A stretch of DNA of 64,000 nt from Runella limosa DSM 17973 (GCF_000482465.1 NZ_AXVJ01000025.1:124001-188000), one strand, 5' to 3'. Positions 9,037 to 19,069 are shown, numbered from the stretch's first letter. Program-made: numbers and translations. The notes: generated by a model from the letters alone, not told the origin.

Positions 9037-10362
9037 ATGAAATTGTACTCCCAATTAATAAAAATTGCTAATCAATACTCAAAATGGCTGAAAAATATTT
9101 TTTCGGCCATTTATAATCGTTCTTTAACAATCATTATTCAGCTGGTAACAATCCCAATTCTTCTAAAATATTTTGGCAAAAATTTATATGGTGAATGGTT
9201 ATTACTGACAAGTATTCCTGCGTATCTTTCTGCAAGTGATTTAGGAGTTAATGTTACTGTTACTACTAAAATATGTTCTCTCGTGGCTCAATCAAACTAT
9301 GGAGAAGCATTAGAGCTCTATAAAAGTGCGAACAAGCTTTTTTTAATAATCTCATTAATTGGTTCTATATTAATAGGAATAGCCATTTTTTTATTTGATT
9401 GGAAAGGAATACTTAATGTTAGCTATTTTGAAGGTAACGAAATTAATTATTGTCTTCTGTTTTTATCTATTAACATTTTTCTCTCTCCTATTTTAGGACT
9501 CTCTCAAGGTATCTTTAAGGCCGAAGAGCGTTTAGATTTATTTCAAAACTCATTATCTATTCAACAATTAATTGAAGCTATTACTTCTACAGTATTACTC
9601 ATTTTAACAAAAGATATAGTAATAGTTTCAATCAGCTTTGTACTTATAAAAGTATGTTTCCTGCTATTTACCATCAACACTTTATCAAAAAGATATAAAT
9701 GGTACAAATTTGGCTTTCAAAGTCATTTAAGTCATAGTATAAAATTATTACCTGTATCATTTCATTATATGATAGCTTTATTGGGGCAAAGTCTTTTCAT
9801 TCAAGGTCCTATTTTATTAATAGGCAAATATTTAGGAAGTAGTCAGTTAATTATTTTTTCAACCTCCCGTACATTAACTAACGCAGGAAAATCACTGTCT
9901 AGTATTTTTTACTCTTCTTTTGTTGTTGATTACACTTATAAGTTATCAAAAAAAGAATACAAAAAAGCTTCAACTCTTTTCTACAAAGTACTTTTTATTA
10001 CTTTTATATTGAGCGCTATTTTAACTTTTTCCCTTTTTATTTTTGGCTCAGAAATAATTTCTATTTGGACGAAAAATGAAATAAAAGTCGAAGAGAAGTT
10101 CTTTGGAGTGCTGTGCTTATCTTCTTTTTTTAGTACTTTAAACAATTGTTGTTATAGTATTTTATCTTCAACAAATCAAAATAAAAATATTGGTTTATTT
10201 TATTTTTTTAGTTCTATATGTTTATTTATTTTGCTTTATTTGTTTTCCCAAGGTTCTTTACTAATTTTTGCTATTTTAATACTTTCAATTGAATTTTTCC
10301 AATTTCTAGCATCATACATAGAAAGTAAAAGTGTGGTCACGGGAAAAAGAGCTCTTTTTTAA
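9037..10362 (+). CDS. Wzx-like oligosaccharide flippase
   Basis: This 441-residue protein is almost wholly hydrophobic, with about twelve predicted membrane segments separated by short Lys/Asn-rich loops. The N-terminal segment around ITIPILLKYFGKNLYGEWLL resembles polysaccharide transporter (PST/MOP) proteins. It would flip the undecaprenyl-linked repeat unit across the inner membrane. Context supports this: the polymerase follows after 2 bp and glycosyltransferases flank both. Codon use is strongly AT-biased, as is common for Wzx/Wzy genes that move between strains. The exact substrate cannot be inferred. Confidence 0.8.
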   Translation: MKLYSQLIKIANQYSKWLKNIFSAIYNRSLTIIIQLVTIPILLKYFGKNLYGEWLLLTSIPAYLSASDLGVNVTVTTKICSLVAQSNYGEALELYKSANKLFLIISLIGSILIGIAIFLFDWKGILNVSYFEGNEINYCLLFLSINIFLSPILGLSQGIFKAEERLDLFQNSLSIQQLIEAITSTVLLILTKDIVIVSISFVLIKVCFLLFTINTLSKRYKWYKFGFQSHLSHSIKLLPVSFHYMIALLGQSLFIQGPILLIGKYLGSSQLIIFSTSRTLTNAGKSLSSIFYSSFVVDYTYKLSKKEYKKASTLFYKVLFITFILSAILTFSLFIFGSEIISIWTKNEIKVEEKFFGVLCLSSFFSTLNNCCYSILSSTNQNKNIGLFYFFSSICLFILLYLFSQGSLLIFAILILSIEFFQFLASYIESKSVVTGKRALF

Positions 10363-10364
10363 TT

Positions 10365-11714
10365 ATGATTGCTATATTTTTATTTAGCTTTATTCAAGTT
10401 GTATTTTCTATAATTTTATTTGCAAATAAAATTATAGAAAATACAAAATATCGTTATAATCCCTTCTTTCTAGGGGGAATTATAACTTTATTATATAATA
10501 GTATAGGCCCCATTTCAGTTTTTTTGAATGTGTCAGCGATTGCCTCAAACTGGGAACAATGGTGTAATGAAGAAGGCATAAACAACACAAATATTCTGAT
10601 TGCACAAGTACTATTGTGTTTTCTAGGTACCTCATTTATCTTCATAGGGTTTATATTCAGCACAAAAATCTACAATTTTCAAAAAAAATTAAAAATAAAC
10701 TTATTAAATAACTACAACTTCTATTTTTACTTATGTATATTTCTCGTATTTCTTCAAATATATTTTACTTTAAATGGAAGTTTTACACTTGGTGGTGTCA
10801 GTGATGACGAATTAGAAGACGGAATAAACCCAGTTTTATCAATCGTTTACCCATATTTTTACATCGTACCGTTCGTTTCTGGGCTATTCATAAAAATCAA
10901 AAAAAATACCAAGATTTGGATTTTGATTATTTTAATTGAATTATTCTGGCTTTTCTTTATGAACAAAAGGAGTTTAATCATTGGAATTTTAATTTTTTTA
11001 TCTTCTATTAATCACTGGAACTTTATAAAAATAAATACAAAAAATCTATTTTTATACTTATTTTATTCAGTTACCTTATTTAGTTTTGTAAATATATTTC
11101 AAAAATTAAGGTTCATTGGATTAAATAATCTTTCCTTTTTATCCACTAACATCGATGATATTTTGTATTATACAAATACAATTGATGATGATTTTTTTAA
11201 AGATATTAGCGCTCAGTATGCTGCTATAAGGCCGTTTTCAAGTCATTTACCAATTGCTCGCTTTTTAAGCAATTTAGAGAGCCATAATTTAACTTTACTC
11301 AATGGAAAAGGCATAATAAATACTTTTTACAATAGCCTTCCAGGTAGCTTTTTTATCAAAAAAGATTTAATAAAAGTAAATGAAGCTCTTTATTCACAGC
11401 ATTTTAATTCGCTATTTGACTATACAGACATAGGTGATACCATTATTTTGCAAGGTCTTACTGATTTTGGATATTGGGGAATATTTGTTTATTTATTGTT
11501 CATTTATCTATTTTTCTATATCTCATTAGAATATATAATACACTTATTCGACTCATTTACAGGCATAGTATTCTGGACTCAAACATTTATTCTTTCTTTA
11601 AACGCCTTTGAAGAGTCTTTCAGTGAGTATTTTATATACATCAGAAGTATTTTTTTTGCAATATTTATATCTATTATTTTAAAAATTTTCAATTTCAAAA
11701 AATATGAAAGATAA
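10365..11714 (+). CDS. Wzy-like polysaccharide polymerase
   Basis: This 449-residue, very hydrophobic protein has 10 or more predicted membrane helices and a large polar loop of about 100 residues in the second half (around residues 245-340). That is the topology of O-antigen/capsule polymerases; sequence conservation in this family is always low, so the call rests on topology and on its place between the flippase and glycosyltransferases. It would join repeat units at the periplasmic face of the inner membrane. Its 3' end overlaps the GT9 gene by 11 bp. It is one of the most AT-rich genes of the window. Confidence 0.7.
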   Translation: MIAIFLFSFIQVVFSIILFANKIIENTKYRYNPFFLGGIITLLYNSIGPISVFLNVSAIASNWEQWCNEEGINNTNILIAQVLLCFLGTSFIFIGFIFSTKIYNFQKKLKINLLNNYNFYFYLCIFLVFLQIYFTLNGSFTLGGVSDDELEDGINPVLSIVYPYFYIVPFVSGLFIKIKKNTKIWILIILIELFWLFFMNKRSLIIGILIFLSSINHWNFIKINTKNLFLYLFYSVTLFSFVNIFQKLRFIGLNNLSFLSTNIDDILYYTNTIDDDFFKDISAQYAAIRPFSSHLPIARFLSNLESHNLTLLNGKGIINTFYNSLPGSFFIKKDLIKVNEALYSQHFNSLFDYTDIGDTIILQGLTDFGYWGIFVYLLFIYLFFYISLEYIIHLFDSFTGIVFWTQTFILSLNAFEESFSEYFIYIRSIFFAIFISIILKIFNFKKYER

Positions 11715-12765
11715 AATATTAATTTATCGTTTAGGTAGTCTAGGAGATACAATCATAGCCCTCCCTTGTTTTAACAAAATCATTGAAACCTTCCCTAACT
11801 CAGAAATAACGATCCTTACTAATGCCCCGGTTTCTAGTTCAGCAGCTCCGATAGCAAATATACTTAGTCCAAAAATTTATGATAGAATTATAACATACCC
11901 GATTGGCCTTCGAAATCCAATAGTTTTTTTTAGACTTTTAAAGAGGATATATGTTCTAAAAATTGATACATTATTTTATTTAACAGAGGCAAGGAGTCCA
12001 TTAACAGTATTCAGAGATACAATATTTTTCAAGTTATTAGGCATAAAAAATATAATTGGGTTACCAAAAAAAGAAAGTGATTTTAAAGTAGAAAAAGATT
12101 CAGAATCAAACTTTAGTTTTGAATGGGAAGCTAAAAGGCTTACGAAAAGACTTACGCAATTCATTGGGGATATAGATTTAAATAATTCAAAAAACTGGGA
12201 ATTATTTTTAACTGAAAATGAAAATCAAAAAGCAAAAATTTTCCTTAAAAATTATGCCAAAGGCCCGTTACTTACTATTTGTACTGGAACAAAATTTAAC
12301 ACAAATGATTGGGGAATAAATAACTGGAAATATTTACTATCTCTTTTAAAAAGCAGGCTGAAAGGTTGGAAACTCATTATAGTTGGAGGCCCTGAAGATA
12401 TATTAAATGGAAATGAGTGTTTAGATGTGTGGGGTGGTGAAGGTCTTAACTTATGTGGATTAACTGAAGTAAGAGTATCTGCCTGTATTATAAAAAGAGC
12501 AAACTTATTCATTGGGCACGATAGTGGGCCGTTACATTTAGCTTCATGCGTTGGCACTCATTCTATTGGAATTTATTCAGGTAGAAATAAACCTGGTCAA
12601 TGGTTTCCCAGAAAAAATAACAATAAAGTTATTTATCATTCAACAAGTTGTTCCGGATGTGGTCTAATTCATTGTTTGCACGAAAATAAAAAGTGTATTT
12701 TATCAATTACTCCAGAAGAGGTATTGAAAGAAGTAGAAATTCTTCTTTCAACTGTTAATTTTTAA
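11704..12765 (+). CDS. Family 9 glycosyltransferase (heptosyltransferase-like)
   Basis: This 353-residue protein begins with ILIYRLGSLGDTIIALP (residues 4-20), the N-terminal GT9 signature (x-R-x-x-x-G-D), and contains the C-terminal signature LFIGHDSGPLHLASCVG (about 262-278). Family 9 includes ADP-heptose:LPS heptosyltransferases, but members in EPS and O-antigen loci use other sugars. A cluster of cysteines near the C-terminus (SCSGCGLIHC...C, about 316-333) is unusual; it could bind a metal or be structural. The start overlaps the polymerase gene by 11 bp, so translation is coupled. Confidence 0.8.
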   Translation: MKDKILIYRLGSLGDTIIALPCFNKIIETFPNSEITILTNAPVSSSAAPIANILSPKIYDRIITYPIGLRNPIVFFRLLKRIYVLKIDTLFYLTEARSPLTVFRDTIFFKLLGIKNIIGLPKKESDFKVEKDSESNFSFEWEAKRLTKRLTQFIGDIDLNNSKNWELFLTENENQKAKIFLKNYAKGPLLTICTGTKFNTNDWGINNWKYLLSLLKSRLKGWKLIIVGGPEDILNGNECLDVWGGEGLNLCGLTEVRVSACIIKRANLFIGHDSGPLHLASCVGTHSIGIYSGRNKPGQWFPRKNNNKVIYHSTSCSGCGLIHCLHENKKCILSITPEEVLKEVEILLSTVNF

Positions 12766-12777
12766 ATCTAAATATTC

Positions 12778-14628
12778 ATGTGTGGAATAACTGGAGCTCT
12801 TACCTTTCGCGGAAACTATAGTAAAGATTTTATAGTTTCCGCAGTAAAGAAACAAACCAATCTATTAGCTCATCGAGGGCCAGATTCAGAAGGCCTATTT
12901 TTCGAAGAAGGCCTTGGCCTCGGGCATAGAAGATTATCAATCATTGATTTGAACGAGGCTTCAAATCAACCATTTACTGAACAAAGTAAACGATATACCA
13001 TTGTTTTCAACGGGGAGATATATAACTATCAACACGTCAAAGATGAGCTTAGTTTTTACCCATGGCAAACCTCTTCTGATACTGAGGTTATTCTTGCCGC
13101 TTACATACACTGGGGGCCTTCGTGTCTCCAAAAATTAAACGGAATGTTTGCGTTTTCGATTTGGGATTCGTTCAAACAAGAGTTGTTTTTTGCTAGAGAT
13201 AGACTAGGTGTTAAACCTTTTTATTATTACTACGATCAAAATATTTTTACATTTTCATCAGAACTAAGAAGTTTAATTGCAGGCAATTTTTTTACTCCTA
13301 TTCTCAATCCTGATTCCGTTTCAGACTTTCTTATTTATCAATCTGTAAGAACACCTCATACTTTTTTTAAAAATGTTTGGCAGCTGCCTCCTGGACATTG
13401 GGGGCTGGTTTCAGGTATTAATTTCAAAATCAATCAATATTGGTCTATATTAGAATCCCCACAATCACCTTTCTCAAATCTAAATTATAATGACACACTT
13501 CTAGAGACTAAACGATTATTTACAAACGCCGTTCAAAGCCGTTTAGTCTCTGACGTTCCTGTAAGCGCATTTTTATCGGGAGGAATAGACTCCTCTGCAG
13601 TCGTTGCCACCATGGCTTCCCTATCACAAACCCCAATCGAGACTTACAGTATTGTCTTTAACGAAAAAGAATTTGATGAATCTGAATATGCTCAAATTAT
13701 AGCTCAAAAATATCATACAAAACATACTGAGTTATTATTAAAACCATCCCAATTTTTAGACGAGCTACCTCAATTCTTTCGTTCGATGGATAGCCCGACC
13801 ACTGATGGACTCAATACATACGTTGTTTCTAAATTAGTAGCTTCTACAGGAACAAGGGTTGCTCTTTCTGGATTGGGAGGAGATGAGCTTTTTGCTGGTT
13901 ATGATGGTTTCAAACGCTTCAAAAAGTTTAATCAAATCAATTACCAATGGCTAAAACCCATAGGGTCTCTTATCGCTCCTTTATTACCTCGAAATCGGTC
14001 ATGGAATAAAATTAGCCAATTATTACAAAGTTCAGAATGGGACTTATATAGCTTTTACAGTAATAATAGAAACACCTTTCTAAAACGAGAGCTCCAACAA
14101 TTAGGGTTTAATTATAATGGGAACACTTCTTGGATAGATTTCCAGAATAATCAATTACACTCTAAACCAGCCCTTAGTCAGTACAGTATTTCTGAACTTA
14201 CCCATTATACGCTTGATGTTTTACTAAAAGATACTGATCAAATGAGTATGGCCTCTTCTCTAGAAGTACGTGAACCTTTCTTTGATTATCAGTTTGTTGA
14301 GTTTATACTTCAAGTTCCTGACAAATATAAATATCACTCAAGTACCCCTAAAAGTCTATTAGTAAATGCTTTAGGGGAGCTGCTACCACATGAAATTATC
14401 TATCGACCCAAAAAAGGGTTTTCATTTCCTTGGAAACAGTGGCTCAGAAATGATATTAGGGATTTTTGTGAAGTACACCTTGAACAGCTAAGTCACCGTC
14501 AGTTGTTTGAAAACCAATCAATTAAAACAATATGGCATAATTTCTTACATGATAAACAAGGTATTACTTGGCTTCATATTTGGGCGTTGGTAACTCTTGA
14601 AGCTTATTTAAGTGAGAATAAATTATGA
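12778..14628 (+). CDS. asnB: Asparagine synthase-type glutamine amidotransferase
   Basis: This 616-residue protein has full family length. Cys2 (MCGITGA) is the Ntn glutaminase nucleophile, with RGPDSEG (33-39) and the NGEIYN glutamine-site motif (78-83). The synthetase domain has the ATP PP-loop SGGIDSS (267-273) and SGLGGDELFAGY. In polysaccharide loci, AsnB-like enzymes amidate uronic acids or similar carboxylates rather than make asparagine; that role is inferred from context only. It starts 12 bp after the GT9 gene and overlaps the next glycosyltransferase by 4 bp (ATGA). Confidence 0.9.
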   Translation: MCGITGALTFRGNYSKDFIVSAVKKQTNLLAHRGPDSEGLFFEEGLGLGHRRLSIIDLNEASNQPFTEQSKRYTIVFNGEIYNYQHVKDELSFYPWQTSSDTEVILAAYIHWGPSCLQKLNGMFAFSIWDSFKQELFFARDRLGVKPFYYYYDQNIFTFSSELRSLIAGNFFTPILNPDSVSDFLIYQSVRTPHTFFKNVWQLPPGHWGLVSGINFKINQYWSILESPQSPFSNLNYNDTLLETKRLFTNAVQSRLVSDVPVSAFLSGGIDSSAVVATMASLSQTPIETYSIVFNEKEFDESEYAQIIAQKYHTKHTELLLKPSQFLDELPQFFRSMDSPTTDGLNTYVVSKLVASTGTRVALSGLGGDELFAGYDGFKRFKKFNQINYQWLKPIGSLIAPLLPRNRSWNKISQLLQSSEWDLYSFYSNNRNTFLKRELQQLGFNYNGNTSWIDFQNNQLHSKPALSQYSISELTHYTLDVLLKDTDQMSMASSLEVREPFFDYQFVEFILQVPDKYKYHSSTPKSLLVNALGELLPHEIIYRPKKGFSFPWKQWLRNDIRDFCEVHLEQLSHRQLFENQSIKTIWHNFLHDKQGITWLHIWALVTLEAYLSENKL

Positions 14629-15752
14629 GCCCTAAAGTTCTCTTCGTGGTTGGCCAACTCTATCCAGGAGAGTCTGGAGGGGTAAGCATTTCGCTATATT
14701 GGTTGTTAAAGGGCTTATACGCGTCCAATCGTCTTCAAATAAAAACGATAACCACTACTTATGGTGTGAAACCTGGTCTTGTTCCCGAAAACCAATGGCT
14801 ATCTACTGATTATGGCGAAGTTATTTATCTAAAGACAGCATTTATTTTCTTTGCTCCCGAAATGATAAAGTGTTTTTGGAAAGAAATTAGACAGGCCGAT
14901 ATTGTTCATCTCTCTTCAATTTTTTACCCTCCGAGTATCATTTGCTTCTTTATTTGCCTATTTTTCAAGAAAAAAATAATTTGGTCAACTAGAGGCTCTA
15001 TAGATGATGTTGAGTTTCACAAAAAAGGGATTCTCAAGAAAATTGTTCTAGCTATCCTTGCTTTCTTCTCAAAATCAGCGGTTTTTCATACGACTAGCGA
15101 TGATGAAACGCTATTTGCGCGTAAACGATTGGGATCTGATACCAAAATTGTTCAAATCACGAATTACATGGCCTTACCAGATCCAGTAAACACCCTCAAA
15201 GAACATTTTTTCTTGTTCATTGGGCGCTTTCACCCAAAAAAAGGCATTGAGAATTTATTGTATGCACTTGGCAGGTCAAAATATTTTATGAGTTCCAATT
15301 TCATACTCAAAATAGCAGGCGATTATGAAAATGAATATGGCAAAACTATCTTTGAGTTACATAAAGAGTTACATTTGCAGTCCAAAGTGACTTTCTTAGG
15401 ATCTGTAACAGGAGAAGAAAAACAAAATTTATTGGCTAAAGCTTATTGTATGCTGATGCCTTCCTACTCTGAAAATTTTGGGGTGGTGGCTGCAGAGGCG
15501 TTGGCTCAATATACCCCTGTCGTAGCTTCTATTTATACCCCTTGGCAAAGTTTAAATACATACGAAGCAGGTTTCTGGGTAGATAATTCACCAGAAACTC
15601 TCGCTCAAGTTATTGACAAATTAATTACCATGCCGACAGCGGATTATGAGAGCATCGTTGCCCAAACCCGTAAATTGGTAGATAAAGAGTTAAATGTTTA
15701 CACAAATATTCAACCTTGGTTAAATACCTATATAAATTTCAAGGATGTCTAA
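14625..15752 (+). CDS. Family 4 glycosyltransferase (GT-B)
   Basis: This 375-residue protein has the N-terminal loop LYPGESGGVSISLYWLLKGL, which is the usual GT4 donor-domain start, and the C-terminal domain FLFIGRFHPKKGIENLLYAL (about 200-220) plus MPSYSENFGVVAAEALAQY, whose two glutamates give the complete EX7E motif. It is a cytosolic retaining enzyme of repeat-unit assembly. The start ATG is embedded in the asnB stop (ATGA) and the end overlaps the next FkbM gene by 8 bp. Confidence 0.88.
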   Translation: MSPKVLFVVGQLYPGESGGVSISLYWLLKGLYASNRLQIKTITTTYGVKPGLVPENQWLSTDYGEVIYLKTAFIFFAPEMIKCFWKEIRQADIVHLSSIFYPPSIICFFICLFFKKKIIWSTRGSIDDVEFHKKGILKKIVLAILAFFSKSAVFHTTSDDETLFARKRLGSDTKIVQITNYMALPDPVNTLKEHFFLFIGRFHPKKGIENLLYALGRSKYFMSSNFILKIAGDYENEYGKTIFELHKELHLQSKVTFLGSVTGEEKQNLLAKAYCMLMPSYSENFGVVAAEALAQYTPVVASIYTPWQSLNTYEAGFWVDNSPETLAQVIDKLITMPTADYESIVAQTRKLVDKELNVYTNIQPWLNTYINFKDV

Positions 15753-16530
15753 ATACTCATTAATTGATACATTGGTTCGGGGCGTGCTCAAAATAAAATG
15801 GGGTACTACAACTATTTTGGGTAAACCATTTAGAGATACATCATCAGTCATGTATTATAACCCAATTGAGCATTTAACATTTCTTGGCAAACAAAAAATC
15901 TATTACGAATCTGATCTGCAGAATAAAATATCTGAATACATATCTCAGGGGGATCTAGTATTCGACATCGGAGCAAATATTGGACAGTATGCACTTTTAT
16001 TTTCACATTTTGTTGGAGAAACTGGCAAAGTTATCTCTTTAGAACCTGATTGTGACAATTTTGCTATTTTAAGTCTTAATAAGTACAAAAACAATTGTAC
16101 AAATCTAATTCTTATTAATCAAGGATTAGATTCTGTTGAACAAGAAAAAACTCTGTATAAAGACAAATTGACGGGTGGTCGTAAAAGCTCTTTTATTGAA
16201 GAATTTTCTTCTAAGAATAGTGAAAAACAAAAGATAAGCACAATTACATTCAGTACATTAATTGAACAGTTTGGTACACCGAACTTTGTCAAAATGGATA
16301 TTGAAGGGTATGAAGGCAAGATAATTTCCCAATTAAGCGACCAAATTATCACTAAGCCTATTACTTGGTTTATTGAAGTACGAGAACCTTCTAAAGAAGA
16401 ATGTTTTAATCGTTTTAAATTTACTCATAATTGCTACATACTAGATAATATATTAGTTGAAAATATCGAATCTGCTAGTAGAATACCAAATTTTGCAAAC
16501 TTATTATTTGTCCCTAATTTTACACAATAA
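15745..16530 (+). CDS. FkbM-family methyltransferase (2 of 3)
   Basis: This 261-residue protein has the SAM motif VFDIGANIGQYALLFSHFVG (about 72-91), VISLEPD after strand 2 and the FkbM signature FVKMDIEGYEGKII near residue 185. It starts inside the end of the preceding glycosyltransferase (8-bp overlap), with AAGG just before the ATG. It would probably O-methylate a sugar of the repeat unit. It is not a recent duplicate of the FkbM gene at 17456: the motifs agree but the intervening sequence does not. Confidence 0.85.
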   Translation: MSKYSLIDTLVRGVLKIKWGTTTILGKPFRDTSSVMYYNPIEHLTFLGKQKIYYESDLQNKISEYISQGDLVFDIGANIGQYALLFSHFVGETGKVISLEPDCDNFAILSLNKYKNNCTNLILINQGLDSVEQEKTLYKDKLTGGRKSSFIEEFSSKNSEKQKISTITFSTLIEQFGTPNFVKMDIEGYEGKIISQLSDQIITKPITWFIEVREPSKEECFNRFKFTHNCYILDNILVENIESASRIPNFANLLFVPNFTQ

Positions 16531-16538
16531 GTAATAAG

Positions 16539-17459
16539 ATGATGAAAAACATTAGTGTTATTATTTTAACATTCAATGAAGAAATACACCTTGAAAGATG
16601 TTTAACTAATATTAGTAAAATAAGTAATTCTTTATTTATTATAGATTCTTTTTCAACAGACAAAACCATTGAAATTGCAAAAAAGTTTAATACAAAAATT
16701 TTTCAAAATAAATTCATAAATCAAGCGCAACAACTTCAATGGGCTATAAACAATTGTGATATACAAACTGAATGGATTATTAGAATTGACGCAGATGAAT
16801 ATTTTACATTAGAACTTATTAATGAAGTTAAAGAGCGGCTTACAGGATTGAATAGTAATATCAATGGTGTTATTTTAAAAAGAAGGCATTATTTTTTGGA
16901 CAGATGGATACGCCATGGAGATAGATACCCTCTTTACATACTCCGTATTTGGAGAAATGGTAAAGCTACTGTTGAACAAAAATGGATGGATGAACATATT
17001 ATACTCCTAGAAGGAGAGTCTATTATATTCAAGAATGATTTTATTGACCATAATTTAAATAACCTGTCTTGGTTTATTGACAAACATAATAAATATGCCA
17101 CGAGAGAAGCTATCGAATTACTTATAAACGAATCCAGACGAGAACCAAATGGGTTATTTACTGATTTAAAAAAATCCATCAGCAATAGTAGTTATAGAAA
17201 CCGTTTTTTTAAAAGTTTTTTTTATAAAAATAAGCTCCTACTGATTCGAAGTTGTATCTATTTCTTTTATAGATACTTTTTTTTGTTAGGTTTCTTAGAT
17301 GGGAAAGAAGGCTTAATTTATCATTTTTTACAGGGTTTTTGGTATAGATTCCTTGTTGATTCCAAAATTGTTGAAATCAAACACATAGCTTCTAGGAAGA
17401 AAATATCAATCGAGGAAGCTATCATTGAGGTTACAGGCTATAAAGATTTTAAAGTATGA
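16539..17459 (+). CDS. Family 2 glycosyltransferase (GT-A, WaaE/KdtX-like)
   Basis: This 306-residue protein begins with ISVIILTFNEEIHLERCL (residues 4-21), followed by IIDSFSTDKTIEIA and the metal-binding triad IRIDADEYF (about 83-91). The IDSFSTDKT and DADE pattern is that of inverting GT2 enzymes near the WaaE/KdtX core beta-glucosyltransferases. A hydrophobic segment near residue 240 may attach it to the membrane. The last four bases overlap the following FkbM gene (ATGA). A second ATG lies at 16542; either could be used. Confidence 0.85.
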   Translation: MMKNISVIILTFNEEIHLERCLTNISKISNSLFIIDSFSTDKTIEIAKKFNTKIFQNKFINQAQQLQWAINNCDIQTEWIIRIDADEYFTLELINEVKERLTGLNSNINGVILKRRHYFLDRWIRHGDRYPLYILRIWRNGKATVEQKWMDEHIILLEGESIIFKNDFIDHNLNNLSWFIDKHNKYATREAIELLINESRREPNGLFTDLKKSISNSSYRNRFFKSFFYKNKLLLIRSCIYFFYRYFFLLGFLDGKEGLIYHFLQGFWYRFLVDSKIVEIKHIASRKKISIEEAIIEVTGYKDFKV

Positions 17460-18202
17460 TTTTTATTTTTTTGTATCGTTTAATTACGTTCATACGCATT
17501 TTATTTCATCCTAAAGGTGGTATAGGTTACTTAATGAACAACAGTAGGTCTATTGCTTCATTTGGTTTGAACCAGTCTTTATCTCAACTCATTCCACATT
17601 TGAAAACAATTATTGATGTAGGAAGTAATATTGGACAATATGCGCTTGCAAGCCATAGGTTTTACCCAAACGTTCAAATCTATTGTTTTGAACCTGTACC
17701 AGCTTGTTTTCAACAACTTCAAAAAAATACGAATAAAATTACATCAATCACTTCATTTAATAACGCGTTGGGTCATAGTAATGGACAAATAGCTTTCTTT
17801 GAAAATAAACATACCCACGCGAGTTCTGCACTCAAGGTAAGCGATTACCAACAGAGTACAGTGCCTAAAACAAAGGAATTTCGAGAAACTAAAGTTGATT
17901 CTATCAGATTAGATGACTTTAATTTCCCAACTATTTTAGAGCGACCATTGCTCTTAAAATTAGACGTTCAGGGTTACGAAAAGAATGTTTTGGAAGGAGC
18001 GAATGCTTTTCTTCAAAAAGTGGATTATATTCTTTTAGAGACATCTTTTATTTCTATGTACAAGAATGAACCTTCATTTGAAACAATAAACGTCATTCTT
18101 AAACAGCAAGGTTTTAATTTAGTGGCTCCAATCGGCGATTTTTCTGTTCATTTTGGACCCATTCCTCAATTAGATATGCTATACAAAAAAGCCCAGCAGT
18201 AG
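17456..18202 (+). CDS. FkbM-family methyltransferase (3 of 3)
   Basis: This 248-residue protein has the SAM motif IIDVGSNIGQYALASHRFYP (about 57-76), YCFEPVP, and the FkbM signature LLKLDVQGYEKNVLEGA near residue 165-180, where VQGYE replaces the common IEGYE. The N-terminus is hydrophobic (IFLYRLITFIRILF), perhaps a membrane anchor. It starts within the stop of the GT2 gene. Having three FkbM methyltransferases in one locus suggests a heavily methylated polymer. Confidence 0.85.
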   Translation: MIFIFLYRLITFIRILFHPKGGIGYLMNNSRSIASFGLNQSLSQLIPHLKTIIDVGSNIGQYALASHRFYPNVQIYCFEPVPACFQQLQKNTNKITSITSFNNALGHSNGQIAFFENKHTHASSALKVSDYQQSTVPKTKEFRETKVDSIRLDDFNFPTILERPLLLKLDVQGYEKNVLEGANAFLQKVDYILLETSFISMYKNEPSFETINVILKQQGFNLVAPIGDFSVHFGPIPQLDMLYKKAQQ

Positions 18203-18204
18203 TC

Positions 18205-18978
18205 ATGAGTTTTTCGACCGTAACAATTTTAGGTGTTCGATTTTTTGCTGGACAAGTAGAAGATGTCTTTAAGCAACTTGAAAATCATGGTGGATTACTT
18301 ACCGCACCTGCTGCTCCTAATTTAGCGGATATTCTCAAAGAGCAAGACTATTATAATGCCCTGTACAACTCTGATATTGTCATTCCTGACAGCGGCTATA
18401 TGGTATTAATTTGGAACTGGATTTTGCGCAGAGAGCCAATCCAAAAAATCTCAGGGTTAAAGTTTATTAACTTTTTCCTCCAACATATTTCTACAAGTCC
18501 CAAAAAGATTTTCTTAGTAAACCCTAGTAACGAAGAGGGGGAGGCCAATCGTCTGCTGCTACATAAAAAAGGGGCCCGCATATCAGACACTTGCATGTAC
18601 ACAGCACCTATCTATTCAAAACAGGTTGATGATCATAAGTTACTTGAATTAGTTGAGATCAATCAACCACATTGGATTCTAATAAATATTGGAGGTGGAG
18701 TACAAGAAAAATTAGGTCTTTATTTGCGCCAAAATCTGTCGTTTAAACCTGCTATTATATGTACAGGCGCTGCTATCGCTTTCAAAACAGGTAAGCAAGT
18801 GCCTATTCCAGCTTGGATAGACCGCTTGTATTTAGGATGGTTAGCTAGATGTGTATCTAATCCCCGCCTCTACATCAAAAGATACCTCAAGAGTTTTTAC
18901 CTATTAATGATTCTAATTCGATACAAAGAAAAAGCTCCCTATAAATCTGCCCGTAAAATAGGCATTCTAAATGCTTAA
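18205..18978 (+). CDS. WecB/TagA/CpsF family glycosyltransferase (GT26)
   Basis: This 257-residue protein carries the family features: GLLTAPAAPNL near the N-terminus in place of the usual T(V/P)N motif, DIVIPDSGYMVLIWNW (about 57-72, with the catalytic-type Asp), and WILINIGGGVQEKLGLYLRQ (about 155-174). The C-terminal GWLARCVSNPRLYIKRYLKS matches the membrane-associated end of TagA/WecG proteins. Such enzymes transfer ManNAc, ManNAcA or glucose to an undecaprenyl-linked first sugar, usually as the second step of assembly. The stop is followed by a 91-bp gap holding a nested inverted repeat, so the operon may end or be attenuated here. Confidence 0.85.
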   Translation: MSFSTVTILGVRFFAGQVEDVFKQLENHGGLLTAPAAPNLADILKEQDYYNALYNSDIVIPDSGYMVLIWNWILRREPIQKISGLKFINFFLQHISTSPKKIFLVNPSNEEGEANRLLLHKKGARISDTCMYTAPIYSKQVDDHKLLELVEINQPHWILINIGGGVQEKLGLYLRQNLSFKPAIICTGAAIAFKTGKQVPIPAWIDRLYLGWLARCVSNPRLYIKRYLKSFYLLMILIRYKEKAPYKSARKIGILNA

Positions 18979-19033
18979 AATGTTACCTTTGTGCTTGTCT
19001 CAGTCTAAACTTTAGATTATTGAGGGTAACATT
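18979..19033. repeat. Nested inverted repeat between operon segments
   Basis: AATGTTACC (18979-18987) pairs with GGTAACATT (19025-19033). Inside, CTCA (18999-19002) pairs with TGAG (19021-19024) and the palindrome TCTAAACTTTAGA sits at 19004-19016. No T-run follows on either strand. It lies between the WecB-type gene and the first priming transferase and could be a processing site, attenuator or operator. Confidence 0.5.
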
Positions 19034-19069
19034 TAACCTAACTGGCAAAAATCATTAGTGAGTTTATAA

